Assembly: GCF_023715145.1 (NCBI RefSeq)
Contig: NZ_JAMBNP010000005.1
Span: 186,001 to 250,000 of the forward strand
Reading direction: 5' to 3'
Source: Paenibacillus glycanilyticus
GTDB lineage: Bacteria > Bacillota > Bacilli > Paenibacillales > Paenibacillaceae
Length of the DNA: 64,000 bases
The notes under the pieces are model-generated. The model saw only the letters and a list, made by a program, of their open reading frames with translations. It had not been told where the DNA came from and ran no database searches. Positions within the stretch are counted from its first letter, which is position 1; each line of letters begins with the position of its first letter. The position numbers and the translations under genes are program-made. Shown piece by piece: positions 1 to 9,461 of the stretch.

Positions 1-945
1 AATGAGATTGTCGTGCACGCGCCATACATTATCAACCTTGGCTCCTATAAGGAAGACACGTTTGAGCTCGCTGTCCGCTTCCTGCAGGAGGAAATCCGCC
101 GTACCGATTATATCGGGGTGCGGAATATCGTACTGCATCCGGGCGCTTATACGGACAAGGATGCCGAGTACGGCATCGCGCGTATTGCAGAGGGCCTGAA
201 TGAAGTGCTTGAAGGCACCAAAGACACGAACGTGAACATCGCTCTTGAGACGATGGCCGGCAAAGGAACGGAAATCGGGCGCAGCTTCGAGGAGATTGCG
301 TCGATAATTGATAAAGTACAGAATAATGAACGTTTGACCGTGTGCATGGACACCTGCCATATGCATGATGCCGGTTATGACCTCATTAATGACCTGGACG
401 GCGTGCTCCATAAGTTCGACCAAATCGTTGGACTCAACCGCGTAGCGGTAGTCCATGTCAATGACAGCAAGAATCCTGCCGGAGCAGGCAAAGACCGTCA
501 TGCTCCAGTTGGCGCAGGCTGGCTCGGACATGAGGCGATTCAGAGAATCGTACATCACGAGGCGCTTGCGGGCCGTCCGTTTATTCTGGAGACACCATGG
601 ATTGGCAAGGACGACAAGAAGCAGTTCCCGATGTACGAAGCTGAGATTGCACTGCTCCGCGGTGATGCGATGGATCGCTTCGGCGAGTCGTTCTTCGACC
701 ACGTAGAACGTCTGCATCATTTCTACGGCAAGCAAGAGATCGATCCGCGCGCTTTTGTGCTGTCGACTTGGGATGTGCTCAAGAATGATGCCAAGGCGAA
801 AAAAGCGGATCCGCGCGAGCCGATGGAGCGTCTGTTCGATCTGCTGTCGGAAAGCGATGCGCTCCCGGGCGAGTTGACCGAGGAGCAAATCAACCAACGG
901 ATTACGGCATGGTTCGCCGGCAAGCAATTGCTCAAAACGGTGTAA
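1..945 (+). CDS. nfo: Endonuclease IV (AP endonuclease), 5' end outside window
   Basis: Zinc-dependent AP endonuclease of base excision repair that cuts the backbone 5' to abasic sites. The frame is open from base 1 (N-E-I-V before the GTG at 13), so the real start lies upstream. Family motifs are clear: [12 protein letters not shown] near the start, [45 protein letters not shown] and LETPW; the His, Glu and Asp residues in these bind the three zincs. The usual fold ends near the IALLRG segment, yet the protein continues for about 95 further residues containing [12 protein letters not shown] and TAWFAG, so a C-terminal extension is present. purU follows 47 bases later. Function is sure; the role of the extension is unknown. 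Confidence 0.93.
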   Translation, partial: NEIVVHAPYIINLGSYKEDTFELAVRFLQEEIRRTDYIGVRNIVLHPGAYTDKDAEYGIARIAEGLNEVLEGTKDTNVNIALETMAGKGTEIGRSFEEIASIIDKVQNNERLTVCMDTCHMHDAGYDLINDLDGVLHKFDQIVGLNRVAVVHVNDSKNPAGAGKDRHAPVGAGWLGHEAIQRIVHHEALAGRPFILETPWIGKDDKKQFPMYEAEIALLRGDAMDRFGESFFDHVERLHHFYGKQEIDPRAFVLSTWDVLKNDAKAKKADPREPMERLFDLLSESDALPGELTEEQINQRITAWFAGKQLLKTV

Positions 946-992
946 TGATGCTTTAAGATAACCATTGTAAAAGGAAGGAAGTTTTAACGTTT

Positions 993-1871
993 ATGTCTTC
1001 ATCAACTACGGAGTCGCGCAGCGGACGCGCGCGCATGCTGATCTCGTGCCCGGACAGACCGGGTATCGTAGCGGCGGTTTCGCATTTCTTGTACGAGCAT
1101 GGTGCGAACATTGTACAATCGGACCAATATACGATGGATCCGGAAGGCGGCATGTTCTTTATCCGCTTTGAGTTTGATTTGAATGATATGGACAAGGAAT
1201 TGCCTATTCTAGTAGAGGATTTCGCCCGCGTGGCGGACCGCTTCGATATGAAATGGCATACGTTCCGCGCGAGTCGCAAGAAGCGCCTTGCGATCTTTGT
1301 CTCCAAGGAAGACCATTGCTTGATGGAGCTCCTGTGGCAGTGGAAAGCCGGCGATCTGGACGCGGATATCGCGATGGTTGTAAGCAACCATCCGGACATG
1401 AAGGAAATGGTTGAGTCATTTGGCATTCCATACCATCATATTCCGGTTACTCCGGACACGAAGGCGGAAGCGGAGCGCAAGCAGATGGAAGTGGTTGCGG
1501 ACAAAGCGGATCTGATCGTCCTTGCCCGTTACATGCAGATCATCTCGCCGAAATTCATCGAGCAGTTCCCGAACCGAATTATCAATATCCACCATTCCTT
1601 CCTTCCGGCCTTTGTTGGCGGCAAGCCTTATGCACAAGCTTATAATCGTGGTGTTAAAATCATCGGTGCTACGGCACATTATGTAACGGAGGAACTTGAC
1701 GGCGGTCCGATTATCGAACAGGACGTTCAGCGCGTCAGCCACCGAGACAATGTAGAGGAATTGAAACGAATCGGCCGTACAATTGAGCGCGTCGTCCTTG
1801 CGCGTGCTGTGAAATGGCATACGGAAGACCGCATTATTGTGCATCAGAACAAAACCGTCGTTTTCAATTAA
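993..1871 (+). CDS. purU: Formyltetrahydrofolate deformylase
   Basis: Hydrolyses 10-formyl-THF to formate and THF, balancing one-carbon pools and supplying formate for purine synthesis. The 292-residue protein has an N-terminal ACT domain (about 14-90, starting ISCPDRPGIVAAV) and a C-terminal formyltransferase-type catalytic domain (about 95-290). The latter shows NIHHSFLPAF near residue 200, whose Asn and His are catalytic in the family, and ELDGGPIIEQD with the catalytic Asp. Length and order match PurU, and the ACT domain separates it from PurN or Fmt. The ATG follows an AAGGAAGG ribosome site. No riboswitch is visible in the short upstream gap. Confidence 0.95.
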   Translation: MSSSTTESRSGRARMLISCPDRPGIVAAVSHFLYEHGANIVQSDQYTMDPEGGMFFIRFEFDLNDMDKELPILVEDFARVADRFDMKWHTFRASRKKRLAIFVSKEDHCLMELLWQWKAGDLDADIAMVVSNHPDMKEMVESFGIPYHHIPVTPDTKAEAERKQMEVVADKADLIVLARYMQIISPKFIEQFPNRIINIHHSFLPAFVGGKPYAQAYNRGVKIIGATAHYVTEELDGGPIIEQDVQRVSHRDNVEELKRIGRTIERVVLARAVKWHTEDRIIVHQNKTVVFN

Positions 1872-2027
1872 TCGAATAAATGCTCTCGTCTTTCACTATT
1901 TTAAGGATGGCAAACGAGTTTTCGGAATGGTACAATATTCAAAGCCTTTGCGCTACAACTCGCGCTATATCTAGAAATATAGAGAGACACAGAGCAATTT
2001 TAAACAGGAATTAGGAGGAAGTAAGAA

Positions 2028-4046
2028 ATGACAGTTACACAAAAATCGATTGAACAGCTTTCGATCGACACGATCCGTACGCTGGCAATCGACTCCATCG
2101 AGAAAGCAAAATCCGGACATCCAGGCATGCCAATGGGCGCAGCTCCAATGGGCTACCAACTGTTCGCGAAAAACATGACGCATAATCCGTCGAACCCGAC
2201 TTGGATTAACCGTGACCGTTTCGTACTGTCCGCAGGACATGGTTCGATGCTGCTGTATAGCTTGCTTCACCTGAGCGGTTATGATCTTCCTCTGGAAGAG
2301 CTGCAAAACTTCCGCCAATGGGGCTCCTTGACTCCAGGTCACCCGGAATTCGGCCACACAGCCGGCGTTGACGCAACAACAGGTCCGCTTGGACAAGGCG
2401 TTGCAATGGCAGTAGGCATGGCGATGGCTGAGGCTCATCTGGCAGCTACTTATAACAAAGAAGGCTTTAACGTTGTTAACCACTACACATACTCCATTTG
2501 CGGCGACGGCGACCTTATGGAAGGCATCTCCCATGAAGCAGCTTCCTTCGCAGGCCACTTGAAGCTTGGCAAATTGGTTGTTCTGTATGATTCGAACGAT
2601 ATTTCCCTTGACGGCGCTCTTGACTTGTCCTACTCCGAAAGCGTTCAAAAGCGTTTTGAAGGTTACGGCTGGCAAGTTCTTCGCGTAGAGGACGGCAATG
2701 ACCTGAACGCTTTGACTAAAGCCATTGCCGAAGCACAAGCGGAAACAGGCAAACCGACTTTGATCGAAGTTAAAACCGTTATCGGTTACGGCAGCCCGAA
2801 CAAAGGCGGCAAAGGCGGCCACGCTGGTCCTCACGGTTCCCCGCTGGGTGCTGACGAGACTAAACTGACTAAACAATTCTACGGCTGGTCGGAAGATCAC
2901 CAGTTCCACGTGCCTGACGAAGTTCGCGCTCACTTTGCGGAAGTGAAGCAAAACGGCGAAAAAGCCAACGCGGCTTGGAACGAGCAGTTCGCTGCATACA
3001 AAGCGGCTCATCCAGAGCTTGCGGCTCAATTCGAGCTTGCTACTTCCGGTCAATTGCCTGAAGGCTGGGATGCTGACCTTCCTAAATACACAACGGCTGA
3101 CAGCGCGGTATCGACTCGCGTGGCTTCGGGTAACGCCCTGAACGGTCTTGTGAAAAACGTGCCTAACCTGGCTGGCGGCTCCGCTGACCTGGAAAGCTCG
3201 ACAATGACTCACCTGAAAGGTTTGGCACAATTCAAACCAGGCAGCTATGACGGCCGCAACATCTACTACGGAGTTCGCGAGTTCGGTATGGCTGCAGCCA
3301 TGAACGGCATGAGCCTGCATGGCGGCATGAAAGTATTCGGCGGTACGTTCTTCGTATTCACGGACTACCTCCGTCCGGCAATCCGCCTTGCTGCTATCAT
3401 GAAGCAACCGGTAACTTACGTTCTGACGCATGACTCGATCGCGGTTGGCGAAGACGGTCCTACGCATGAACCAATCGAGCAATTGGCTTCGATCCGCATT
3501 ATCCCTGACCTGACGGTTATCCGTCCTGCTGACGCGAACGAAACTTCGGCAGCTTGGGCTTATGCTGTTGAGAACCAAAGCAATCCGGTAGCGCTTGTTC
3601 TGACTCGTCAAAACCTGCCGATCCTGGAAGGCACTGTATCCGGCTCCCGCGAGAACATCAAACGTGGCGCATACGTTGTATCCGATGCGGCAAACGGCGC
3701 TCCACAAGCTCAAATTCTTGCAACGGGTTCCGAAGTTCAACTTGCTGTTGCCGCTCAAAAAGCGCTTGCTGAAGAGGGCATTCAAGTTCGCGTAATTAGC
3801 ATGCCAAGCTGGGATCTGTTCGATAAACAAGACCAAGCTTACAAAGATTCCGTTATTTTGCCGGAAGTTAAAGCTCGCGTTGCTGTAGAAATGGCTCATC
3901 CGTTTGGCTGGGATCGTTTCGTTGGCGACAAAGGCGTGGTTATCGGTATCGACCGCTTTGGCGCATCCGCTCCTGGCGACCGCGTGATCAAAGAGTACGG
4001 CTTCACGGTTGAGAACGTAGTAAGCAAAGTTAAATCGGTACTGTAA
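2028..4046 (+). CDS. tkt: Transketolase
   Basis: Thiamine-diphosphate enzyme of the non-oxidative pentose phosphate pathway; it moves two-carbon ketol units between sugar phosphates. The 672-residue length is typical. The N-terminal ThDP domain carries [11 protein letters not shown] and the GDGDLMEG motif near residue 158. The middle domain has [11 protein letters not shown] with the catalytic Glu and [16 protein letters not shown]. The C-terminal domain gives ATGSEVQLA and the sugar-phosphate site near [10 protein letters not shown] strong AGGAGGAA precedes the ATG. The 156-base spacer after purU contains a small CTATAT/ATATAG inverted repeat at 1965-1982. ppnP follows 39 bases downstream, probably in the same transcript. 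Confidence 0.97.
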   Translation: MTVTQKSIEQLSIDTIRTLAIDSIEKAKSGHPGMPMGAAPMGYQLFAKNMTHNPSNPTWINRDRFVLSAGHGSMLLYSLLHLSGYDLPLEELQNFRQWGSLTPGHPEFGHTAGVDATTGPLGQGVAMAVGMAMAEAHLAATYNKEGFNVVNHYTYSICGDGDLMEGISHEAASFAGHLKLGKLVVLYDSNDISLDGALDLSYSESVQKRFEGYGWQVLRVEDGNDLNALTKAIAEAQAETGKPTLIEVKTVIGYGSPNKGGKGGHAGPHGSPLGADETKLTKQFYGWSEDHQFHVPDEVRAHFAEVKQNGEKANAAWNEQFAAYKAAHPELAAQFELATSGQLPEGWDADLPKYTTADSAVSTRVASGNALNGLVKNVPNLAGGSADLESSTMTHLKGLAQFKPGSYDGRNIYYGVREFGMAAAMNGMSLHGGMKVFGGTFFVFTDYLRPAIRLAAIMKQPVTYVLTHDSIAVGEDGPTHEPIEQLASIRIIPDLTVIRPADANETSAAWAYAVENQSNPVALVLTRQNLPILEGTVSGSRENIKRGAYVVSDAANGAPQAQILATGSEVQLAVAAQKALAEEGIQVRVISMPSWDLFDKQDQAYKDSVILPEVKARVAVEMAHPFGWDRFVGDKGVVIGIDRFGASAPGDRVIKEYGFTVENVVSKVKSVL

Positions 4047-4085
4047 TTTAATAAGCTATTTGGCGTAGAGGAGCTAACCCATACA

Positions 4086-4403
4086 ATGTCGCAATTTGAA
4101 AACGTAACGGTTGTCAAAGAAGCTAATGTTTACTTTGACGGTAAAGTAACTAGCCGCGCTGTTCTGTTTGCGGACGGCACGAAAAAAACGCTTGGCATTA
4201 TGCTTCCAGGCGACTACGAGTTCGGCACGGATTGCATTGAAATTATGGAAATCCTGGCTGGAGACCTGAAAGTACAGCTTCCTGGGGAAACAGAGTGGCT
4301 GCACATTCAAGGCAAAGGTGAATTCACCGTTCCGGCCAACACGAAATTCAAGCTTCAAGTAGCGGCTGTATCTGATTACTGCTGCTCTTACATCTACGAA
4401 TAG
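4086..4403 (+). CDS. ppnP: Pyrimidine/purine nucleoside phosphorylase (PpnP, cupin family)
   Basis: Small (105 residues) single-domain cupin-like protein of the former DUF1255/YaiE family. The E. coli member phosphorolyses several ribonucleosides to the free base and ribose 1-phosphate. Family hallmarks visible are [11 protein letters not shown] near the start, [42 protein letters not shown] and a final YCCSYIYE. Its place behind transketolase fits a role in feeding nucleoside ribose into pentose phosphate metabolism, although that link is inference from position only. It ends at a strong terminator. Confidence 0.88.
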   Translation: MSQFENVTVVKEANVYFDGKVTSRAVLFADGTKKTLGIMLPGDYEFGTDCIEIMEILAGDLKVQLPGETEWLHIQGKGEFTVPANTKFKLQVAAVSDYCCSYIYE

Positions 4404-4412
4404 CATCGATTG

Positions 4413-4448
4413 AAAAAGGCTGTACCGCATATGCGGTACAGCCTTTTT
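4413..4448. terminator. Bidirectional rho-independent terminator
   Basis: Perfect palindrome with 18-base arms (A-tract, GGCTGTACCGCAT and its complement) ending in T-runs on both strands. It lies between the convergent ppnP and the dehydrogenase gene and can serve both. Confidence 0.92.
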
Positions 4449-4451
4449 TGC

Positions 4452-5345
4452 TTAGTTTTTGTCGCCGATCTTGCGGCCGATCCATTGCTCGTAGGCTTGC
4501 GTCACGCTGCTCATATCGAGCTCTCCGAGACCCATGGAGTCGCCGACCTGGAACAGGCTCTTAGCGGCCTCTAACATCGGTGTAGGCACTTTCAGGTTGT
4601 CTGAGAGCACGGAGGAGAGGCGCAGGTCCTTCAGCATAAGAGCGAGGGAGAATTGGACATCATAGTCGCTAGCGAGAATTTTATCGCCCTTCAGCTCCGC
4701 TGTACGGCTTGCTGCGCCGCCTGACTGCACGAGCTCGAAGAACGCGCTGCCGTTAATTCCGCCGCTGGCCGCGATCGCCATGCCTTCGGCTAAAGCTGCC
4801 ATGTTGATGCCAACAATCGTATTATGGGCAAGCTTGGCGGTAGCGCCGCTGCCGTTTGCTCCCATATGTATGACCTTGCGTCCCATGGCAAGCAGAACAT
4901 TTTCCACTTCCTTAAGGGCTTTCTCCGTGCCGCCAACCATAAAGGTCAAGGTGCCGCCTTCTGCAGCGGGCTTGCTGCCGGTTACGGGCGCATCAAGGAA
5001 GATAGCGCCTTTCGACTCGGCTGAAGCCGTCAGCTCCAGTGCGAGGGAAGGAGAGATCGTGCTGCTGTCAATCAGGATAGTACCTTGGCGGATTGCGCCA
5101 AATATACCATTGTCGCCGTAGTAAACTTCGCGGATAGCCGCGTCATTGCTGATCATCGTAATTACAATTTCCGAGTCGCGAACGGCATCGGCAGGGGAGG
5201 CTGCTTCCTTCGCTCCGCATTGAATCAGCTCGCCTGTTTTCCCGGCTGTACGGTTGTAGACGGTAACCTCGAATCCGCTGCGAAGCAGGTTCGCAGCCAT
5301 GCCATAGCCCATAACGCCAAGGCCGATGAATCCAATTTTTTTCAT
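4452..5345 (-). CDS. NAD(P)-dependent beta-hydroxyacid dehydrogenase (3-hydroxyisobutyrate dehydrogenase family)
   Basis: Oxidoreductase of the 3-hydroxyisobutyrate/tartronate-semialdehyde/glyoxylate reductase family. The Rossmann GFIGLGVMGYGMA motif opens the protein; the substrate loop DAPVTGSKPAAEGG near residue 120 and the catalytic-Lys segment AKLAHNTIVG near 170 follow, then the all-alpha C-terminal domain. About 297 residues is normal. Two ATGs lie six bases apart: the upstream one (5351) sits only two bases from GGAGGG, while 5345 has good spacing and begins directly at MKKIGFIG, so 5345 is preferred. Substrate cannot be decided. It stands alone, with 286 bases to pgi holding no clear promoter match. 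Confidence 0.88.
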   Translation of the reverse strand: MKKIGFIGLGVMGYGMAANLLRSGFEVTVYNRTAGKTGELIQCGAKEAASPADAVRDSEIVITMISNDAAIREVYYGDNGIFGAIRQGTILIDSSTISPSLALELTASAESKGAIFLDAPVTGSKPAAEGGTLTFMVGGTEKALKEVENVLLAMGRKVIHMGANGSGATAKLAHNTIVGINMAALAEGMAIAASGGINGSAFFELVQSGGAASRTAELKGDKILASDYDVQFSLALMLKDLRLSSVLSDNLKVPTPMLEAAKSLFQVGDSMGLGELDMSSVTQAYEQWIGRKIGDKN

Positions 5346-5637
5346 GTGCATTTCCCTCCGTTGTATCTTTAAATTCTAAAGTATTTATCAGCTTTATCTT
5401 ACCACATCAGAAATTGGCGATAAAACTAACGTGCCCAGCGGTCAAAGGACGAGTAAGCCGTTTCACCTAGTTATGTTGATAAATGACTCCAAGCCATAAA
5501 TCCTTTTACTAATCATTATAGATAATCTTCATACCTATTTCATTGTTTAGTCGCTTGTTTTTCAAATCTAAATCCGATATCCTAAAGGCTAAGACAAGCA
5601 GGTTAATGAAAAACATGATCAGGGAGGCCTTTTTTAA

Positions 5638-6987
5638 ATGAGTAAAACAGTAAAATTCGATTACACAAAAGCCCTTGGCTTTATTGGACAACATGAAATC
5701 GACCATTTGACCGAACAGGTTCGTGTGGCTCACGAACAATTACATAACGGTACTGGCGCAGGCTCTGACTACCTTGGCTGGATTGACCTTCCGACCAACT
5801 ATGACAAAGAAGAGTTCGCCCGCATCAAGCAATCCGCTGAAAAAATCCAATCCGATTCCGAAGTATTGGTTGTTATCGGCATTGGCGGTTCGTATCTTGG
5901 CGCACGCGCTGCGATCGAGATGCTTTCCAACTCGTTCTACAATCTGCAAACCAAAGAACAACGCAAAACTCCGCAAGTTCTGTTCGCGGGCAACAACATC
6001 AGCTCCACTTACGTAACTCACCTGCTTCAATTGCTGGACGGCCGCGACTGGTCGATCAACGTAATCTCCAAATCCGGTACGACAACCGAGCCGGCAATTG
6101 CCTTCCGTATTTTCCGTGAAGCGCTGGAGAGCAAGTACGGCAAAGAAGCAGCACGCAAACGCATCTATGCAACAACCGACCAAGCTAAGGGCGCCCTGAA
6201 AAAGCTGGCTACCGAAGAAGGCTACGAGTCGTTTATCATTCCTGACGATGTAGGCGGACGTTATTCCGTACTGACAGCGGTAGGCCTTCTGCCAATCGCC
6301 GTTGCAGGAATCGACATCGACGCGATGATGCAAGGTGCGGCAGACGCATCCAAAGAGTACAGCAATCCGAACCTCGCCGAGAACGAAGCTTATCAATATG
6401 CGGCAGCGCGCAACGCTTTGTACCGCAAAGGCAAAGCAACGGAAATCCTCGTCAACTACGAGCCGAACCTTCACTTTGTATCGGAGTGGTGGAAACAGCT
6501 CTTCGGCGAAAGCGAAGGCAAAGACTACAAAGGCATCTATCCGGCATCTGTTGACTTCTCGACTGACCTGCACTCGATGGGTCAATTCATTCAAGAGGGC
6601 AACCGCAACATTTTCGAGACGGTTATCCAAGTGAACGAAGTGGCAGAGCACCTCACGATCGGCAACGATCCCGCTGACCTCGACGGACTGAACTTCCTGA
6701 CAGGCAAAACGATGGACTTCGTCAACAAAAAAGCATTCCAAGGTACGCTGCTGGCTCATACGGACGGACAAGTACCTAACTTTATCGTCAACATCGCCGA
6801 CATGACTCCATATACGTTTGGTTACATGGTGTACTTCTTCGAGAAAGCCTGCGGCATCAGCGGCTACCTGCTCGGCGTGAATCCATTCGACCAGCCGGGC
6901 GTTGAAGCGTACAAACGCAACATGTTCGCGCTGCTTGGTAAACCGGGCTACGAGAAGGAAAAGGCTGAGCTCGAAGCTCGTCTGTAA
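5638..6987 (+). CDS. pgi: Glucose-6-phosphate isomerase
   Basis: Interconverts glucose 6-phosphate and fructose 6-phosphate in glycolysis and gluconeogenesis. At 449 residues it is the compact form typical of Bacillota. Phosphate-binding and catalytic segments are visible: [12 protein letters not shown] (about 80), [12 protein letters not shown] (about 145), [14 protein letters not shown] (about 205), the catalytic Glu in LFGESEGK (about 290) and [10 protein letters not shown] with the His/Gln region before it. The ATG follows AGGGAGGCC. Its stop TAA overlaps the ATG of yvyE by one base, so the two are translationally coupled. Confidence 0.97.
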   Translation: MSKTVKFDYTKALGFIGQHEIDHLTEQVRVAHEQLHNGTGAGSDYLGWIDLPTNYDKEEFARIKQSAEKIQSDSEVLVVIGIGGSYLGARAAIEMLSNSFYNLQTKEQRKTPQVLFAGNNISSTYVTHLLQLLDGRDWSINVISKSGTTTEPAIAFRIFREALESKYGKEAARKRIYATTDQAKGALKKLATEEGYESFIIPDDVGGRYSVLTAVGLLPIAVAGIDIDAMMQGAADASKEYSNPNLAENEAYQYAAARNALYRKGKATEILVNYEPNLHFVSEWWKQLFGESEGKDYKGIYPASVDFSTDLHSMGQFIQEGNRNIFETVIQVNEVAEHLTIGNDPADLDGLNFLTGKTMDFVNKKAFQGTLLAHTDGQVPNFIVNIADMTPYTFGYMVYFFEKACGISGYLLGVNPFDQPGVEAYKRNMFALLGKPGYEKEKAELEARL

Positions 6988-7619
6988 TGCTGGAACGTTA
7001 TTCTACGGTCAGAGAGCAGGGCAGTAGAGAGATCGTCATCAAGAAATCCCGTTTCATCGGCTTTGCCAAGCCGGTAGAGACGGAGGAGGAAGCCGTTCAG
7101 TTCATCGACGAGATCAAACGGCTTCACCGCAGCGCGACTCATAACTGCTCCGCTTATGTGGTCGGGGAACGCGACCAGCATCAGAAAGCCTCCGATGACG
7201 GTGAACCAAGCGGAACGGCCGGGAAGCCGATTCTCGAGGTCATCAAGCATAAAGGTTTGAAAAATGTTGCTGTCGTTGTGACCCGCTACTTTGGCGGTAT
7301 TATGCTCGGAGCCGGCGGGCTTGTCCGTGCTTATACGGATGGTGCTGTGGCCGGGATTGAAGCGGCCGGCGAAATCGTGCAGGTGCTGCACCGCGAGGTA
7401 TTTGTGGATGTGGATTATACCTGGTACGGAAAAGTGGAAAATGAGCTTCATGGCCGGGGGACACGTCTTGGCGGTACCGAATTTACGGATCGCGTCACTG
7501 TAAAATGCCTGCCGGTTGTGTCGGAAGCAGATGCCTTTGTGGCATGGATAACCGATTTAACGCAAGGGCAGGCCGTTATTACGGAAGGCGAAGAAGTTTA
7601 TTATATTGAAGGCGAATAA
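6987..7619 (+). CDS. yvyE: YvyE/YigZ (IMPACT family) protein
   Basis: Member of UPF0029/IMPACT, related to the eukaryotic translation regulator IMPACT and to E. coli YigZ. The 210-residue protein has the N-terminal domain signature KKSRFIGFAKPV, HNCSAYVVG, SDDGEPSGTAGKPIL and VTRYFGGIMLGAGGLVRAY, followed by a ferredoxin-like C-terminal domain (about 140-210). Biochemical function in bacteria is not settled; binding to nucleic acid or ribosome has been suggested for relatives. It overlaps the pgi stop by one base and ends 3 bases before a terminator, so it is the last gene of a two-gene unit. Confidence 0.9.
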   Translation: MLERYSTVREQGSREIVIKKSRFIGFAKPVETEEEAVQFIDEIKRLHRSATHNCSAYVVGERDQHQKASDDGEPSGTAGKPILEVIKHKGLKNVAVVVTRYFGGIMLGAGGLVRAYTDGAVAGIEAAGEIVQVLHREVFVDVDYTWYGKVENELHGRGTRLGGTEFTDRVTVKCLPVVSEADAFVAWITDLTQGQAVITEGEEVYYIEGE

Positions 7620-7621
7620 GG

Positions 7622-7665
7622 AAAGCCGCATGTTGTCTTATGACCTAGACAGCATGCGGCTTTTT
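7622..7665 (+). terminator. Rho-independent terminator after yvyE
   Basis: Stem AAAGCCGCATG/CATGCGGCTTT, extended by GTC/GAC, followed by a run of five T. Closes the pgi-yvyE unit. Confidence 0.85.
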
Positions 7666-7713
7666 GCCTATGAAAAGGGACAGCCTAATTGCGCAGAAAA
7701 TGTAAAAATGGGA

Positions 7714-7774
7714 TTGACTAGACCAGTTGTTGTCTGCTAAATTTAGAATACCAAGTGATCTAATAGGAATTCTG
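7714..7774 (+). promoter_or_regulatory. Promoter and CymR-like operator of the sulfate operon
   Basis: A TTGACT box at 7714-7719 is followed by TAAATT at 7738-7743 (18-base spacer). Just downstream, 7747-7774 reads AATACC, then eleven bases, then TAGGAATTC, resembling the CymR box that represses sulfur-assimilation genes in Bacillota when cysteine is plentiful. No S-box or T-box structure is present. The match is by eye. Confidence 0.45.
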
Positions 7775-7842
7775 TTTTTACAATGTTTAAATGTCAGCAG
7801 ACACCTACGGCACGAGCCGACGGTTTGGAGGTCATTAGCAGC

Positions 7843-8658
7843 ATGAATGTCATGTTTCGCAGCAAGTGGTGGAGCTTCGGATTTCGAAGCGCGATTATGC
7901 TCTACTTTATTGTCTTAATTGTACTTCCCATTATCGGAATTTATTCGCAGTCGGTCTCCAAGGGTTTCGTACCTTTCTGGGAGAGCATATCGGATCCCCT
8001 TGCGTGGAAGGCAGTCTTGCTGACCATTAAGCTGGCGCTTATCGCAACGGTTATTAACGTGCTGCTCGGTACCATGATCGGGTGGGTGCTCATTCGGTAC
8101 CGGTTTCCGGGGAGAAGGATCTTGAACAGCTTGGTTGATTTGCCGTTCGCCCTTCCGACAGCGGTTACCGGGCTTATGATCTTGCTTCTGCTTGGTCCAG
8201 GCAGTTTTGTCGGCGAGCTTGCTTCGAAGCTTGGCTTCGAGATTGTTTTCCATCAGCCGGCTATCGTTATTGCTATGGTGTTTGTTACTTTTCCGTTTGT
8301 GATCCGGGCTGTACAGCCTTTGCTTGAGGAGATTGACAAGTCGGAAGAGGAGGCTTCCTACACGCTGGGGGCTACCAAACTTCGTACGTTTTTCAGCGTC
8401 ATTTATCCTTCGATGCTGCCGGGTGTAATCAGCGGTGCTATGCTGGCCTTTTCCAGAGCGCTGGCGGAATTCGGGGCTGTTGTCCTTGTAGCGGGCAATA
8501 TCCCGGGGAAGACGCTGATTGCCGCCGTTTATATTTTTGGAGAAATTGAAAGTGACAATCCGCAAGGGGCCGCGGCAGTTTCGGTATTGCTGCTGACGCT
8601 TTCTTTTATCATTTTATGGACGGTCAACCTGATTCAATCAAGGAGGCCGGTAAAATGA
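7843..8658 (+). CDS. cysT: Sulfate/thiosulfate ABC transporter permease CysT
   Basis: Membrane subunit of a sulfate/thiosulfate importer. The 271-residue protein has about six hydrophobic helices, starting with AIMLYFIVLIVLPIIGIY, and the permease EAA loop (EEEASYTLGATKLRTF near residue 170) that contacts the ATPase; DLPFALPTAVTGLM is typical of CysT. An in-frame ATG exists at 7783, but GGAGGT at 7827-7832 with 10-base spacing points to 7843. The stop overlaps the cysW start (ATGA). Order permease-permease-ATPase-binding protein shows one operon. Confidence 0.92.
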   Translation: MNVMFRSKWWSFGFRSAIMLYFIVLIVLPIIGIYSQSVSKGFVPFWESISDPLAWKAVLLTIKLALIATVINVLLGTMIGWVLIRYRFPGRRILNSLVDLPFALPTAVTGLMILLLLGPGSFVGELASKLGFEIVFHQPAIVIAMVFVTFPFVIRAVQPLLEEIDKSEEEASYTLGATKLRTFFSVIYPSMLPGVISGAMLAFSRALAEFGAVVLVAGNIPGKTLIAAVYIFGEIESDNPQGAAAVSVLLLTLSFIILWTVNLIQSRRPVK

Positions 8659-9458
8659 CGATTAGACGAACGTGGATTGGCCTTACTTATATTGTTTTTA
8701 CCCTTTTGCTCATTATTCCGCTTATTGAAATATTCACCGGCTCCTGGGCAGACGGCTGGAGCGGCTTTGTTGAGGGGCTTACCCGCAAGCAATCGCTCCA
8801 TGCCCTGCAGATGACGGCCATTATCGTCATTGTGGTTACGGCCATTAACACGGTCTTTGGCGTGATGCTCGCGATGTATCTCGTCCGCGCCGAGTGGATT
8901 GGAGCACGAATGAAGCGGCTGCTCAACAGCATTGTCGATCTGCCGTTTGCCGTATCTCCCGTTATTGGCGGTTTGATGATTGTTTTGCTGTTAGGTCCTA
9001 ATACGGTAATCGGTTCCTTCTTCGAAGATTCGGGCTTTAAAGTCGTGTACGCTTTGCCGGGGATGATTCTGGCCTCCCTGTTCGTCACGTTCCCTCTGAT
9101 GGTGCGTGAAGTTCTGCCGGTGCTTCAGGAGATTGGCGCCCAGCAGGAGGAAGCGGCATCAACGCTTGGCGCGTACTCGTGGTATACGTTCTGGAAAGTG
9201 ACCTGGCCGTCAATCCGTTGGGGCGTTATATACGGCGTTGTCCTGACGGTAGCCAGAACGCTTGGCGAGTTTGGCGCGGTACTTGTTGTATCGGGCAATA
9301 TTATGAATAAGACGCAGACGGCAACAACGCTCGTCTATCAAGACGTCGAGAACTTTAACGTAGTGGAAGCCAACGGCGTAGCTCTGGTGCTTGCCGTATT
9401 CTCGGTAGGTCTCCTGCTCATGATGGAATGGGCCAAAAAACGAAAGGAAGTGCATTAA
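8655..9458 (+). CDS. cysW: Sulfate/thiosulfate ABC transporter permease CysW
   Basis: Second membrane subunit, 267 residues, partner of CysT in a heterodimeric channel. It has an N-terminal helix (TYIVFTLLLIIPLIEIF), the DLPFAVSPVIGGLM segment characteristic of CysW, and the EAA loop (QEEAASTLGAYSWYTF near 165). The ATG overlaps the cysT stop by four bases and has AAGGAGG ten bases upstream inside cysT; a longer in-frame start at 8616 lacks a ribosome site. cysA starts three bases after the stop. Confidence 0.92.
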   Translation: MTIRRTWIGLTYIVFTLLLIIPLIEIFTGSWADGWSGFVEGLTRKQSLHALQMTAIIVIVVTAINTVFGVMLAMYLVRAEWIGARMKRLLNSIVDLPFAVSPVIGGLMIVLLLGPNTVIGSFFEDSGFKVVYALPGMILASLFVTFPLMVREVLPVLQEIGAQQEEAASTLGAYSWYTFWKVTWPSIRWGVIYGVVLTVARTLGEFGAVLVVSGNIMNKTQTATTLVYQDVENFNVVEANGVALVLAVFSVGLLLMMEWAKKRKEVH

Positions 9459-9461
9459 GCC

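Noticed and set aside
1971..3899. Long 642-codon frame on the minus strand opposite transketolase
   Set aside because: No ribosome site, no family motif, and the plus strand clearly encodes transketolase; it is a shadow caused by codon bias.
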